From Nitrososphaera sp. (lineage in GTDB: Archaea; Thermoproteota; Nitrososphaeria; Nitrososphaerales; Nitrososphaeraceae): a stretch of 14,354 bases of DNA. The stretch spans positions 1-14,354 of the forward strand of contig JAJPDY010000009.1 of the NCBI GenBank assembly GCA_023252395.1. Direction: 5' to 3'. This document shows positions 8,001-13,079 of the stretch, in pieces. Positions within the stretch are counted from its first letter, which is position 1; each line of letters starts with the position of its first letter. A model generated the notes under the pieces. The model did no database searches. It was not told the DNA's origin and saw nothing but the letters and a program-made list of their open reading frames with translations. Made by a program: the position numbers and the translations under genes.

Positions 8001-9682
8001 AACATTGAAAGTATGTCGTATCCCGGCCCGTACTGCAGGAGCGGGAACGACGCGACGCCCCAGCTGTTGCTAATGATGTCTGCCTTGTGATCGCCAGAGT
8101 ATTCCCACCTGCCGGTCTCACTGTCAAGGTCAAATCCTGAGGCGTAGAGCCACCCGTAGAGCGAGTCGCCTGCCCATAACGCCTTGACCGGAATTATCTT
8201 TGCGCCGGGGGCGATGCCGGCAAGCTTGTATTTTGTGCCGTTGCCGTAAATGTCATATTCCTGCTTTCCGTGCGAAGCCACAGTCGCAGCCGTACTTGAG
8301 CCGTGAGTCTGCAAGTCGTACATGACTCCAAAGTAGTCGCCTGCCGGGTCCATCGGCTCTAGCAAATCTGCAACTGCCACGCCGCCAGAGCCGCTTTCGT
8401 ACGCGAGCGCAGGCTTTGTCTTGTTGCTTGCTACCTGCCACAGGTCTACTACGCGCGCGCCAGCGGTGCCGGCGCTAAAATCTGGAAAGCCGTCCTTGTC
8501 ATAGTCGTAGGTAAGAAATTCATTGCCGTCGCCAATCTTTATCGGTGTGTCGTCTGTGAAATCAAAAGAAGGCTGCGAGATAAGGTGCTCTATGTCGTTG
8601 TTTCCAACGCGCGCCAGCTCGTCTTGCGTGTAAAAGTACCACCCTGAATACATGTCCGGTATTATCGTGTCGTACACGCCTGCTTCTTTGCTGTCTACCA
8701 CCAGCACCGGCACGAGCGCAAAAGTTATTGTGCCAAACTGCATCTGGGTCTGGTAGATTATTCCAAGGCGGTAGACTCCGCTTGCAGAGTGGATGTAGTC
8801 GTCAGGGCTGTGCCCGATTACCCAGTCCACGCTTGCGGTGGCGTTTAGCACTGGGGAGCCAAATACCGGGTAGAGCGAGTTGTAGATGGGGATGTTGCCA
8901 TGCGACGTATCGAGAAGGACCATCCCGGTGCTATTGACGTAGACAAACGAAGTCATGTTGTCTGGCAGGTCAGATTCGGTGGTGTTGCGCACTCTGCCTG
9001 ACTCGTCTATGTTTGCAAGATAAGTCGCCCTTGTCAGCACGATGCCCTGACCGTCTGCATCAAGCATTATCGGGACGCCATTTTTGTCCCTTGCAAGCGA
9101 GTCCTGCATGTCTGGGTTTGCAAAGTCTGTGCCGGTGTCGACTATGGCCACGTTTACTCCGCTGCCATCGATGTGATATTCCCTTTCTACCGCGTCAGAG
9201 CCGATTATCGACGAGCCGAGGAACCTGCCCGGGTCTGCCGCGCCTTCTGGCAGCGAATCAAACTGGAGCGGCGAGTCAACTGAATACGAAAAGCCCAGGT
9301 TTGAGGGCAGGGGCGTCTTTGAAACTGCCATGCCAAGGAGCGGCTGGCCGTTTTGCATCGATCCGCCAAGGCCCACAACATGCGCGCTGCTGCCCAGCGC
9401 GGCAACATTGCCAGAGCCATAGACAAGGGCGCGGCTCGGGTTGCCGTTGTACTTTAATTCTCCAAGATTGACAAAGCCGCCAAAGTCCGACTTGACTGCA
9501 TTTTTGTCAATTGCAAAGCCGTTGATGTTTACAGTGTCAGCGTTCTGCGGGTACGGCGCAGCCTTGCCGGGAAAAGAGGTCAGCAGCCCTGATTCGTTAA
9601 ATGACAATGAAAAGGCAGGCACTGCCACGGCAGAGGCTATTATCAGAAACAACAGGATAAGCGAAAAAAGAGTACGAAGCAT
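5015..9682 (-). CDS. Giant secreted, membrane-anchored subtilisin-family (S8) protease with Ig-like modules
   Basis: An extracellular serine protease of 1555 residues. A signal peptide fills residues 1-24 (MLRT, then a hydrophobic core ending in AVAVPA). A region to about 165 may be a propeptide. The catalytic domain has Asp182 in AIVDTGTD, His460 in QTHGSSTAATVA, oxyanion Asn586 in NSAGNNG and Ser692 in GGTSMAAP. The Asp-His distance of 278 residues is far longer than in simple subtilisins and recalls pyrolysin and tripeptidyl-peptidase II. The insert carries a calcium-type loop DYDKDGFPD (393-401). A perfect EF-hand-type loop lies at 924-935, a possible PPC-like domain near 1095-1235, and three Ig-like modules at about 1240-1523. 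A transmembrane helix (about 1530-1551) and an RRRR tail end the protein. At least 22 N-glycosylation sequons support surface exposure. The substrate is unknown; surface protein turnover or peptide scavenging is inference. Confidence 0.93.
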   Translation of the reverse strand: MLRTLFSLILLFLIIASAVAVPAFSLSFNESGLLTSFPGKAAPYPQNADTVNINGFAIDKNAVKSDFGGFVNLGELKYNGNPSRALVYGSGNVAALGSSAHVVGLGGSMQNGQPLLGMAVSKTPLPSNLGFSYSVDSPLQFDSLPEGAADPGRFLGSSIIGSDAVEREYHIDGSGVNVAIVDTGTDFANPDMQDSLARDKNGVPIMLDADGQGIVLTRATYLANIDESGRVRNTTESDLPDNMTSFVYVNSTGMVLLDTSHGNIPIYNSLYPVFGSPVLNATASVDWVIGHSPDDYIHSASGVYRLGIIYQTQMQFGTITFALVPVLVVDSKEAGVYDTIIPDMYSGWYFYTQDELARVGNNDIEHLISQPSFDFTDDTPIKIGDGNEFLTYDYDKDGFPDFSAGTAGARVVDLWQVASNKTKPALAYESGSGGVAVADLLEPMDPAGDYFGVMYDLQTHGSSTAATVASHGKQEYDIYGNGTKYKLAGIAPGAKIIPVKALWAGDSLYGWLYASGFDLDSETGRWEYSGDHKADIISNSWGVASFPLLQYGPGYDILSMFASLLSVPDLLANGYPGVVMINSAGNNGLGYGSVGSPNVAPLTISVGATTNNVHIGYDGLANVTRFGSSSEPFDEVADFSSRGPGLLGDPKPELMAIGEYGFTPTIVNLKNLQTTKDDSNSDGAFALFGGTSMAAPMVAGAAALVIEDLREQNKLADPFTVKSILMSSAKDLKNDPFVQGSGRVDALAAVDLAEGKHGKFSAYTEDTVPNILSSMSGAVYAYNRTLGIIDGGQDIADRLYAKFKESRWFAGYVEQGGSASTDIVIDNPTSKEIAVQASPVVEKLVGRYEIHNTTRPYEVDPIYNATEFGYVPNYYNIQEMGGIPDNADLMVARVNFQFEDFMNMTEVFGDGLRIASIYGYDWADGDKDGKVSFKETSMVNRGGSWGTVQEMRISDPGEAFKNTPLIGVYPVPTVFSFWQGDRQINSTAMSYTLTVEFYQRQQNPVISLDGGDSEGKVALMLPAEGSNKIKANIDVPEGTLPGIYSGSIMISSAVRGGHAVLMPVSYVVTSKPVPKDVPVVASPDPATSEGSLGLRPNGYIGGLFDMTSRYSAGDWRSYYFTVDDPTITSMSLKVSWPHNSTSINALVYGPDGRTVATSVPSGVFETFAGWPTNDWLGTTSFSEGGAFYFSQNNGKNSTLLHVPINQTGVYSVLLHNTLFHGNSLYEPVEVEAKFSTILPDSSAPAITVDLPKYVGSILHSIPVTINEEHLAGYSYTIDTDDPVSPLLFTVLNVNSNGISFDIPLDGKLADGMHRLRVDSSDSVGHMSSFVSTFEVDNTPPSADIFVLGQNGSRQQVADKVVTSKDIVLSWNVTDKNGVAAPLEVVIPNATKAQLGASSSAAINSTSLPEGSYLFSITAKDVPGNNVTRNVELVIDRAPPTTSLSLDGSSDVRGTARIMLGAQDPNLSYVTLKVGDRKSMNVTGMSEYDLDTTELPDGKYELKLVAADAAGNEGTSTTPIVVSNTMPAIMSATLIGLAGGAGIASVVWFFMARRRR
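5114..5965 (-). repeat. Three tandem Ig-like modules in the S8 protease
   Basis: Residues about 1240-1523 form three diverged repeats. Each opens with a short D-x-x-x-P type linker (LPDSSAPAITVD, VDNTPPSADIF, IDRAPPTTSLS) and closes with a hairpin of the form L-(A/P)-(D/E)-G followed by alternating hydrophobic residues and a D-x-x-G turn (LADGMHRLRV, LPEGSYLFSI, LPDGKYELKL). The closing motifs are 99 and 87 residues apart. This is the pattern of bacterial-type Ig-like or cadherin-like surface stalk modules, here between the catalytic part and the membrane anchor. Confidence 0.65.
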
Positions 9683-9735
9683 GTAATACGCTATTGTTAT
9701 AGAGGATAACTCTTGGTTATTACGATTTCGCTACT

Positions 9736-9764
9736 AGAAAGAAAATGAGAAGGAAGGGGAAAAA
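9736..9764 (-). terminator. Pyrimidine-rich terminator after L11
   Basis: Immediately after the L11 stop, the minus strand reads as an almost unbroken pyrimidine tract of about 28 bases with several T-runs (TTTT, CTTCCTTCT, TTTTCTTTC). Archaeal RNA polymerase terminates at U-rich stretches without a hairpin, so this probably ends the L11 transcript before the protease gene on the same strand. The 82-base gap also holds possible TATA elements for the protease (CTATAAC at 9696-9702 and GTAATAACC near 9714-9722, minus strand), but neither is clearly placed. Confidence 0.45.
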
Positions 9765-10247
9765 TTATTTCAAAAGGTCGTCGTACTTGCCTGCGGTGAT
9801 GTCTGCAAAGACTTCCTTGGCAGGCTTGCCTTCGACCTTGACTCCCATGCTGACACATGAGCCTATCACTTCCTTGACCGCGCCCCTGACATCCTTTGCG
9901 TACGAGCCGTCGATCTTCATCTTGGCTATCTTTACGGCGTTTGCCATTGTAAGATCGCCGGCATAGTTGGTGCCAGCAGTGCCGGAGCCCTTTGGCACGC
10001 CGGCTTCCTTGCATACAAGCGCAGCGGTCGGCGGGATTCCGACTTCAATCGTGAATTTCTTGGTCTCCGAGTCGACTTCGACCTTGACTGGAACCTTCAT
10101 GCCTGGAAAGTCTTTAGTCTTTTCATTAATGGTATTTACAACCTGCAACACGTTAACGCCCATCGGACCCAGCGCCGGACCAAGAGGTGGCCCTGCATTG
10201 GCTTCTCCGCCGCTAACAAGCGCAGAGATGGATTTCTTGTCGCCCAT
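9765..10247 (-). CDS. rpl11: Ribosomal protein L11 (uL11)
   Basis: L11 forms the base of the stalk at the GTPase-associated centre of the 50S subunit, binding 23S rRNA. The protein has 160 residues, the usual archaeal length. The N-terminal domain shows the proline-rich helix AGPPLGPALGPMGVNV (18-33). The C-terminal rRNA-binding domain shows the KGSGTAGTNYAGDLTMANAVKIAKMK region (86-111), the archaeal counterpart of the bacterial KAAG signature. The start ATG at 10247 follows a TATA box by about 28 bases, so the message is nearly leaderless. In many archaea and bacteria L11 is followed by L1, L10 and L12. Here it stands alone, followed by a terminator-like tract and an unrelated protease gene. 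Confidence 0.97.
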   Translation of the reverse strand: MGDKKSISALVSGGEANAGPPLGPALGPMGVNVLQVVNTINEKTKDFPGMKVPVKVEVDSETKKFTIEVGIPPTAALVCKEAGVPKGSGTAGTNYAGDLTMANAVKIAKMKIDGSYAKDVRGAVKEVIGSCVSMGVKVEGKPAKEVFADITAGKYDDLLK

Positions 10248-10272
10248 ATACAGGGTGCAGTGTATACAGCCA

Positions 10273-10281
10273 AATTATAAT
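10273..10281 (-). promoter_or_regulatory. TATA box of the L11 gene
   Basis: On the minus strand AATTATAAT lies about 30 bases upstream of the L11 ATG (10247), predicting a transcript start near 10252. Between box and start codon sits the perfect palindrome TGTATACA (10261-10268), a possible binding site for a regulator, although an 8-base palindrome can arise by chance. Confidence 0.6.
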
Positions 10282-10315
10282 TCTTGCTCTTGTATTGCCT
10301 GAGAACCCCCTCTTG

Positions 10316-10333
10316 ACAGGTTTTTAAGCCTGT
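10316..10333 (+). promoter_or_regulatory. TATA box with inverted-repeat operator candidate before the FilR1-like regulator
   Basis: The TATA element TTTTTAAG (10321-10328) is bracketed exactly by the inverted repeat ACAGG (10316-10320) and CCTGT (10329-10333). The box is about 30 bases before the ATG at 10354, so the message should be nearly leaderless. A dimeric regulator bound here would block TBP and TFB, so autoregulation by the gene product is plausible but unproven. Confidence 0.45.
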
Positions 10334-10353
10334 ATCTTGCTATTGGAAACTGG

Positions 10354-11166
10354 ATGTCGGATCAGGAGCCCAATGAAGGCGTTGGGTCTTTATTCTTCGA
10401 GCTTGCCGGCGACCTTCGCCTCTCGATGCTGACAAAGCTGAGCCAAAAGAACTACAGGCTGTCCCAGCTTGCGTCAGAGCTAGACGCCACCATGCAGGAA
10501 GCCCACAGGAACATGTCGCGCTTGATAGAGTCGGGCATTGTGGCAAAGGACAGGGAAGGCGACCTAGTGCTCACTGCTTATGGCCGGACTGTAGTCGCGA
10601 TAATCCCGAGTTATGACTTTCTGTACCAAAACAAATCATTTTTCCTTGACCACAGCCTTGGCGACTTGCCGCCCAAGTTCTTGCAGCGAATGGGGGCATT
10701 CAGGCACTGCGAAGTGGTGCACGGAGTCATGGCGATACTCCAGCGCTGGAAGAACCTTTACGCGGGCTCTGATAGCTACATCAAGGAGATAATGTCGCAG
10801 GTGCCCCTTGACCTAATTGAGACCGTGACTAGCAGAGTCGAGCATGGAGTGAAATTCTCGTACATATTTGCAAGCAACGCGGTCGTGCCAAAGGGCAGGA
10901 TACAACTTTTGCAAAAAGTCGGGTGGCGCAATTTCATCAGCAAGGGAATTGTTGAGCGAAGGATGCTGCCAGAAGTGAAACTGATGACAATTTTCAACGA
11001 AAAGTCGGGTTGTGTGCTTTTTCCAGACATGAAGGGCGAGCCTGATCTCAACACGATGTTTTATGGCGAGGACAAGGAATTTCTCGAATGGTGCTCGGAT
11101 CTGTTTGCGTACCAGTGGGAAAAGGCCGAGCCATTTGACGAAAACAAGCTAAAGCGCGAAGTGTAG
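10354..11166 (+). CDS. Winged-helix transcriptional regulator, FilR1-like
   Basis: A cytoplasmic DNA-binding protein of 270 residues. Residues about 15-85 form a winged helix-turn-helix: SMLTKLSQKNYRLSQLASEL leads to the recognition helix near 47-59 (MQEAHRNMSRLIE), then a wing (VAKDREGDLVLT). The middle and C-terminal part (about 90-250), with FFLDHSLGDLPPKFLQRMGAF, resembles the effector domain of archaeal FilR1-type regulators (formerly DUF1724), which are built like TrmB proteins. No metal-binding cysteine cluster is seen. It is transcribed alone from a promoter with a dyad over its TATA box and lies divergent to L11. It is followed 39 bases later by the Lrp-type RAM gene, which has its own promoter sharing ten bases with this one. 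The ligand and targets are not readable from sequence. Confidence 0.78.
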   Translation: MSDQEPNEGVGSLFFELAGDLRLSMLTKLSQKNYRLSQLASELDATMQEAHRNMSRLIESGIVAKDREGDLVLTAYGRTVVAIIPSYDFLYQNKSFFLDHSLGDLPPKFLQRMGAFRHCEVVHGVMAILQRWKNLYAGSDSYIKEIMSQVPLDLIETVTSRVEHGVKFSYIFASNAVVPKGRIQLLQKVGWRNFISKGIVERRMLPEVKLMTIFNEKSGCVLFPDMKGEPDLNTMFYGEDKEFLEWCSDLFAYQWEKAEPFDENKLKREV

Positions 11167-11170
11167 ATCA

Positions 11171-11180
11171 GGTTTTTATA
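11171..11180 (+). promoter_or_regulatory. TATA box of the stand-alone RAM gene
   Basis: GGTTTTTATA lies about 30 bases before the ATG at 11206. The ten bases CAGGTTTTTA (11169-11178) are identical to those at 10317-10326 in the promoter of the upstream regulator. The start codon itself sits in the perfect palindrome GGCATATGCC (11201-11210), and a small hairpin CATCC...GGATG (11186-11201) precedes it. Confidence 0.6.
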
Positions 11181-11205
11181 CATCGCATCCCCATCAGGAT
11201 GGCAT

Positions 11206-11436
11206 ATGCCAAAAGCCTTTGTTCTCATGAATGCAGAACTTGGAAGCGAAGATTCTCTTGTTAGCGATTTGAGGAAACTTGACAGCGTAAAAGAAGTGTA
11301 CCAGGTTTACGGCGTTTACGACATTGTGGCGCAGGTAGAAGCAGACACGATGGAAAAAGTCAAGGAAACAATCACATGGAAACTGAGAAAGCTCAACGGC
11401 GTAAAGTCTACCCTGACAATGATTGTCATGGAATAA
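11206..11436 (+). CDS. Stand-alone Lrp/AsnC ligand-binding (RAM) domain protein
   Basis: A 76-residue protein that is only the ligand-binding and oligomerisation half of Lrp/AsnC regulators (the RAM or AsnC C-terminal domain). It has the expected alpha-beta sandwich pattern: KAFVLMNAELGSEDSLVSDL, then VKEVYQVYGVYDIVAQVEA with the conserved Y-G-x-YD turn, then a helix and the last strand KSTLTMIVME. There is no helix-turn-helix, so it cannot bind DNA by itself in the usual way. Such short proteins are common in archaea and are thought to bind amino acids or effectors and to pair with full Lrp proteins. Its neighbour is a FilR1-like regulator. Its stop codon directly touches the stop codon of the convergent MFS gene. 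Confidence 0.9.
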   Translation: MPKAFVLMNAELGSEDSLVSDLRKLDSVKEVYQVYGVYDIVAQVEADTMEKVKETITWKLRKLNGVKSTLTMIVME

Positions 11437-12714
11437 TCAGGCCGGAGCCTTTATCACAATTTTATAAAAGTACTTGCTCACCAGTGCAAACGAAGCTCCC
11501 AAGAACGCTATGGCCAGAGCAAAAGTCACGCCGTAGCCAAGCGTCGCCGCGATTTCTCCGGCCATGATGGAGCCTGTAAGAAGGCCAGCTCCCGTTATCG
11601 CGCTATTGACGCCAAGCACGCTTCCCTCTCTGCCGGCAGGAATCATCCGAAGTAGCGATGACGTGGTTGTGGTGTTCCAGATGCTAAAGCCGACTTCGGC
11701 GGCGATAAACGCAAAAAGCGTAGTCATCAGTATCGATGAGGGGTTGCTTGCAAATGCAACTGCCGCAGTCACTGCAAGGATTATCCCGGACATCCTTGGA
11801 ATGTAGGCTAGCCTGCCCATCTTTTCTTCGCCTCCGCGGGCGACTAGCTTGTGGTTGAACGGCAGGAAAAAGACCTTTGACAAATGGAGTATAGTGTAGG
11901 CAAGGAACACCTGCGAGTCTGTGACTCCGCTATCTTTCAGAAACGGGGTGTACGGCGTGTACAGCAGGTTGCCAGAGAGAAAATACAGGCCGGTGCCTGC
12001 AAAGAACAGGAACTCTTTTTTTGAGATGCTTGACCGCAGCTTTGAAAGCGACATGTCAGACATTGGCTTTAGGAACATCACGGGGGCCTGCTTGAGCCTG
12101 TTGGCAAGGGCAGCCGGCGACATGGCCATCGCCTTTCGCTCAAGCGTGGCCGGCGAGTCCTTTACAAGCATTATCGTCAGGACAAGCGAAGAAATTGCTA
12201 TTGCAGAGCAGATCACCGCGTACGACTGCGCGTCATGCTGCATGAGCCACAGATAACCTGCCAGCATCGCAATTACAAGGCCGGCGGCGCTGATAAGCGA
12301 AGTCCAGCTGAACGTCTTGAGCCAGTCTTCTCTCCTTGATTTTTCCATCACAAGGAGGTTTGTCGCAGGAGCTGGTCCCACGCTGAAAAACCCTACTATG
12401 GCAGACAGGAGCATCAAAAGAGGGATGCTTGTGACAAAGTACATCGAGGCGGCGGTTATCGCGATTGCCGCTGTGCAGATTGCGATTATCATCTTCCGCC
12501 AATGCATAGCGTCTATCAGCTTGCCCCAGAATATTGCGCCAAGTGTAACTGCAAAGTTTGACAAAAACATGGCTATTGCCACTTCCCGGACTTCTCCTCC
12601 GAGCGCCAGCATGTAGATTGGGATGATTGTCGACAGGCCGGTGCTGCTTGCGTTTAGCGGCACAAGGTACCATGCCCAGTTGCGATTAGCTAGGGAGAGG
12701 GTAGAAGCCTGCAA
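11437..12714 (-). CDS. Major facilitator superfamily transporter
   Basis: An integral membrane transporter of 425 residues with about twelve predicted transmembrane segments. The first is near 14-37 (WYLVPLNASS to IPIYMLAL), and a motif-A-like loop WGKLIDAMHWRKMI (58-71) lies between helices 2 and 3. A long polar loop around 185-235 (KDSPATLERK to SISKKEF) joins the two six-helix halves. A conserved-looking RMIPAGREGSVLG lies in the second half. The only in-frame start compatible with the first helix is the TTG at 12714, because a stop codon lies two codons upstream. A TATA box (12752-12759) about 40 bases before it agrees. The substrate is not evident; drug or metabolite efflux is only a family-level guess. 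The gene converges on the RAM gene with no bases between the stop codons. Confidence 0.88.
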   Translation of the reverse strand: MQASTLSLANRNWAWYLVPLNASSTGLSTIIPIYMLALGGEVREVAIAMFLSNFAVTLGAIFWGKLIDAMHWRKMIIAICTAAIAITAASMYFVTSIPLLMLLSAIVGFFSVGPAPATNLLVMEKSRREDWLKTFSWTSLISAAGLVIAMLAGYLWLMQHDAQSYAVICSAIAISSLVLTIMLVKDSPATLERKAMAMSPAALANRLKQAPVMFLKPMSDMSLSKLRSSISKKEFLFFAGTGLYFLSGNLLYTPYTPFLKDSGVTDSQVFLAYTILHLSKVFFLPFNHKLVARGGEEKMGRLAYIPRMSGIILAVTAAVAFASNPSSILMTTLFAFIAAEVGFSIWNTTTTSSLLRMIPAGREGSVLGVNSAITGAGLLTGSIMAGEIAATLGYGVTFALAIAFLGASFALVSKYFYKIVIKAPA

Positions 12715-12855
12715 CGATTAATCTACTTCAATAATGAACTGTGAAATTCGATTATAAAATTAGTCTGGTATTAGATTATGACAACAGTCTACATATTAAC
12801 ATGGGATGGGCGCGGATCGTAACTTTAATGAACCCGGCCTCCGATTAGAGCCCTG
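12715..12855. promoter_or_regulatory. Divergent promoter region between the MFS and zinc-finger genes
   Basis: This 141-base gap holds two promoters. On the minus strand ATTTTATAAT (12751-12760) is the likely TATA box of the MFS gene, placing its transcript start near 12729. On the plus strand ACTTTAATG (12822-12830) is about 30 bases before the zinc-finger ATG at 12856, predicting a leaderless message. No RNA gene or convincing operator is seen between them. Confidence 0.55.
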
Positions 12856-13029
12856 ATGGGCCTCTTTGGCAGAAAAGGCGGCGACAGTAGCGAACAAAAG
12901 AAGGTGTTCAAGTGCCCGCATTGCAACATGACGTTTGACGACAAGGAAAGGATGAAGCGCCACACGAGAAAGGCTCACGGTGAAAAGGGTGGAGGCGACA
13001 TGCCAAACGTGAACCCCTTTGGCTTCTAG
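12856..13029 (+). CDS. Small C2H2 zinc-finger protein
   Basis: A 57-codon gene encoding one classical C2H2 zinc finger. Cys20 and Cys23 (KCPHC) and His36 and His41 give the spacing C-x2-C-x12-H-x4-H, with the conserved Phe27 and Met33 at the hydrophobic core positions. The N terminus is glycine- and lysine-rich (MGLFGRKGGD), and the C terminus is a short tail ending NPFGF. The finger is flanked by basic residues (KRHTRKAHGEK), so nucleic acid binding is likely. Reading frame, start and stop are clean. The ATG is about 30 bases downstream of a TATA-like box, consistent with leaderless transcription. Small C2H2 proteins are known in archaea, mostly without assigned function. It precedes the rhomboid gene by 50 bases and could share its transcript. 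Confidence 0.85.
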   Translation: MGLFGRKGGDSSEQKKVFKCPHCNMTFDDKERMKRHTRKAHGEKGGGDMPNVNPFGF

Positions 13030-13079
13030 TACAAAGACTTATTTCTTGTTGATGCAATCTAGAGGTAGCCCGGGTTAGC

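Noticed and set aside
12801..12848. A 15-codon frame in the gap before the zinc-finger gene
   Set aside because: It lies upstream of or across the predicted TATA box of the zinc-finger gene, so it would not be in the message, and no ribosome site precedes it.
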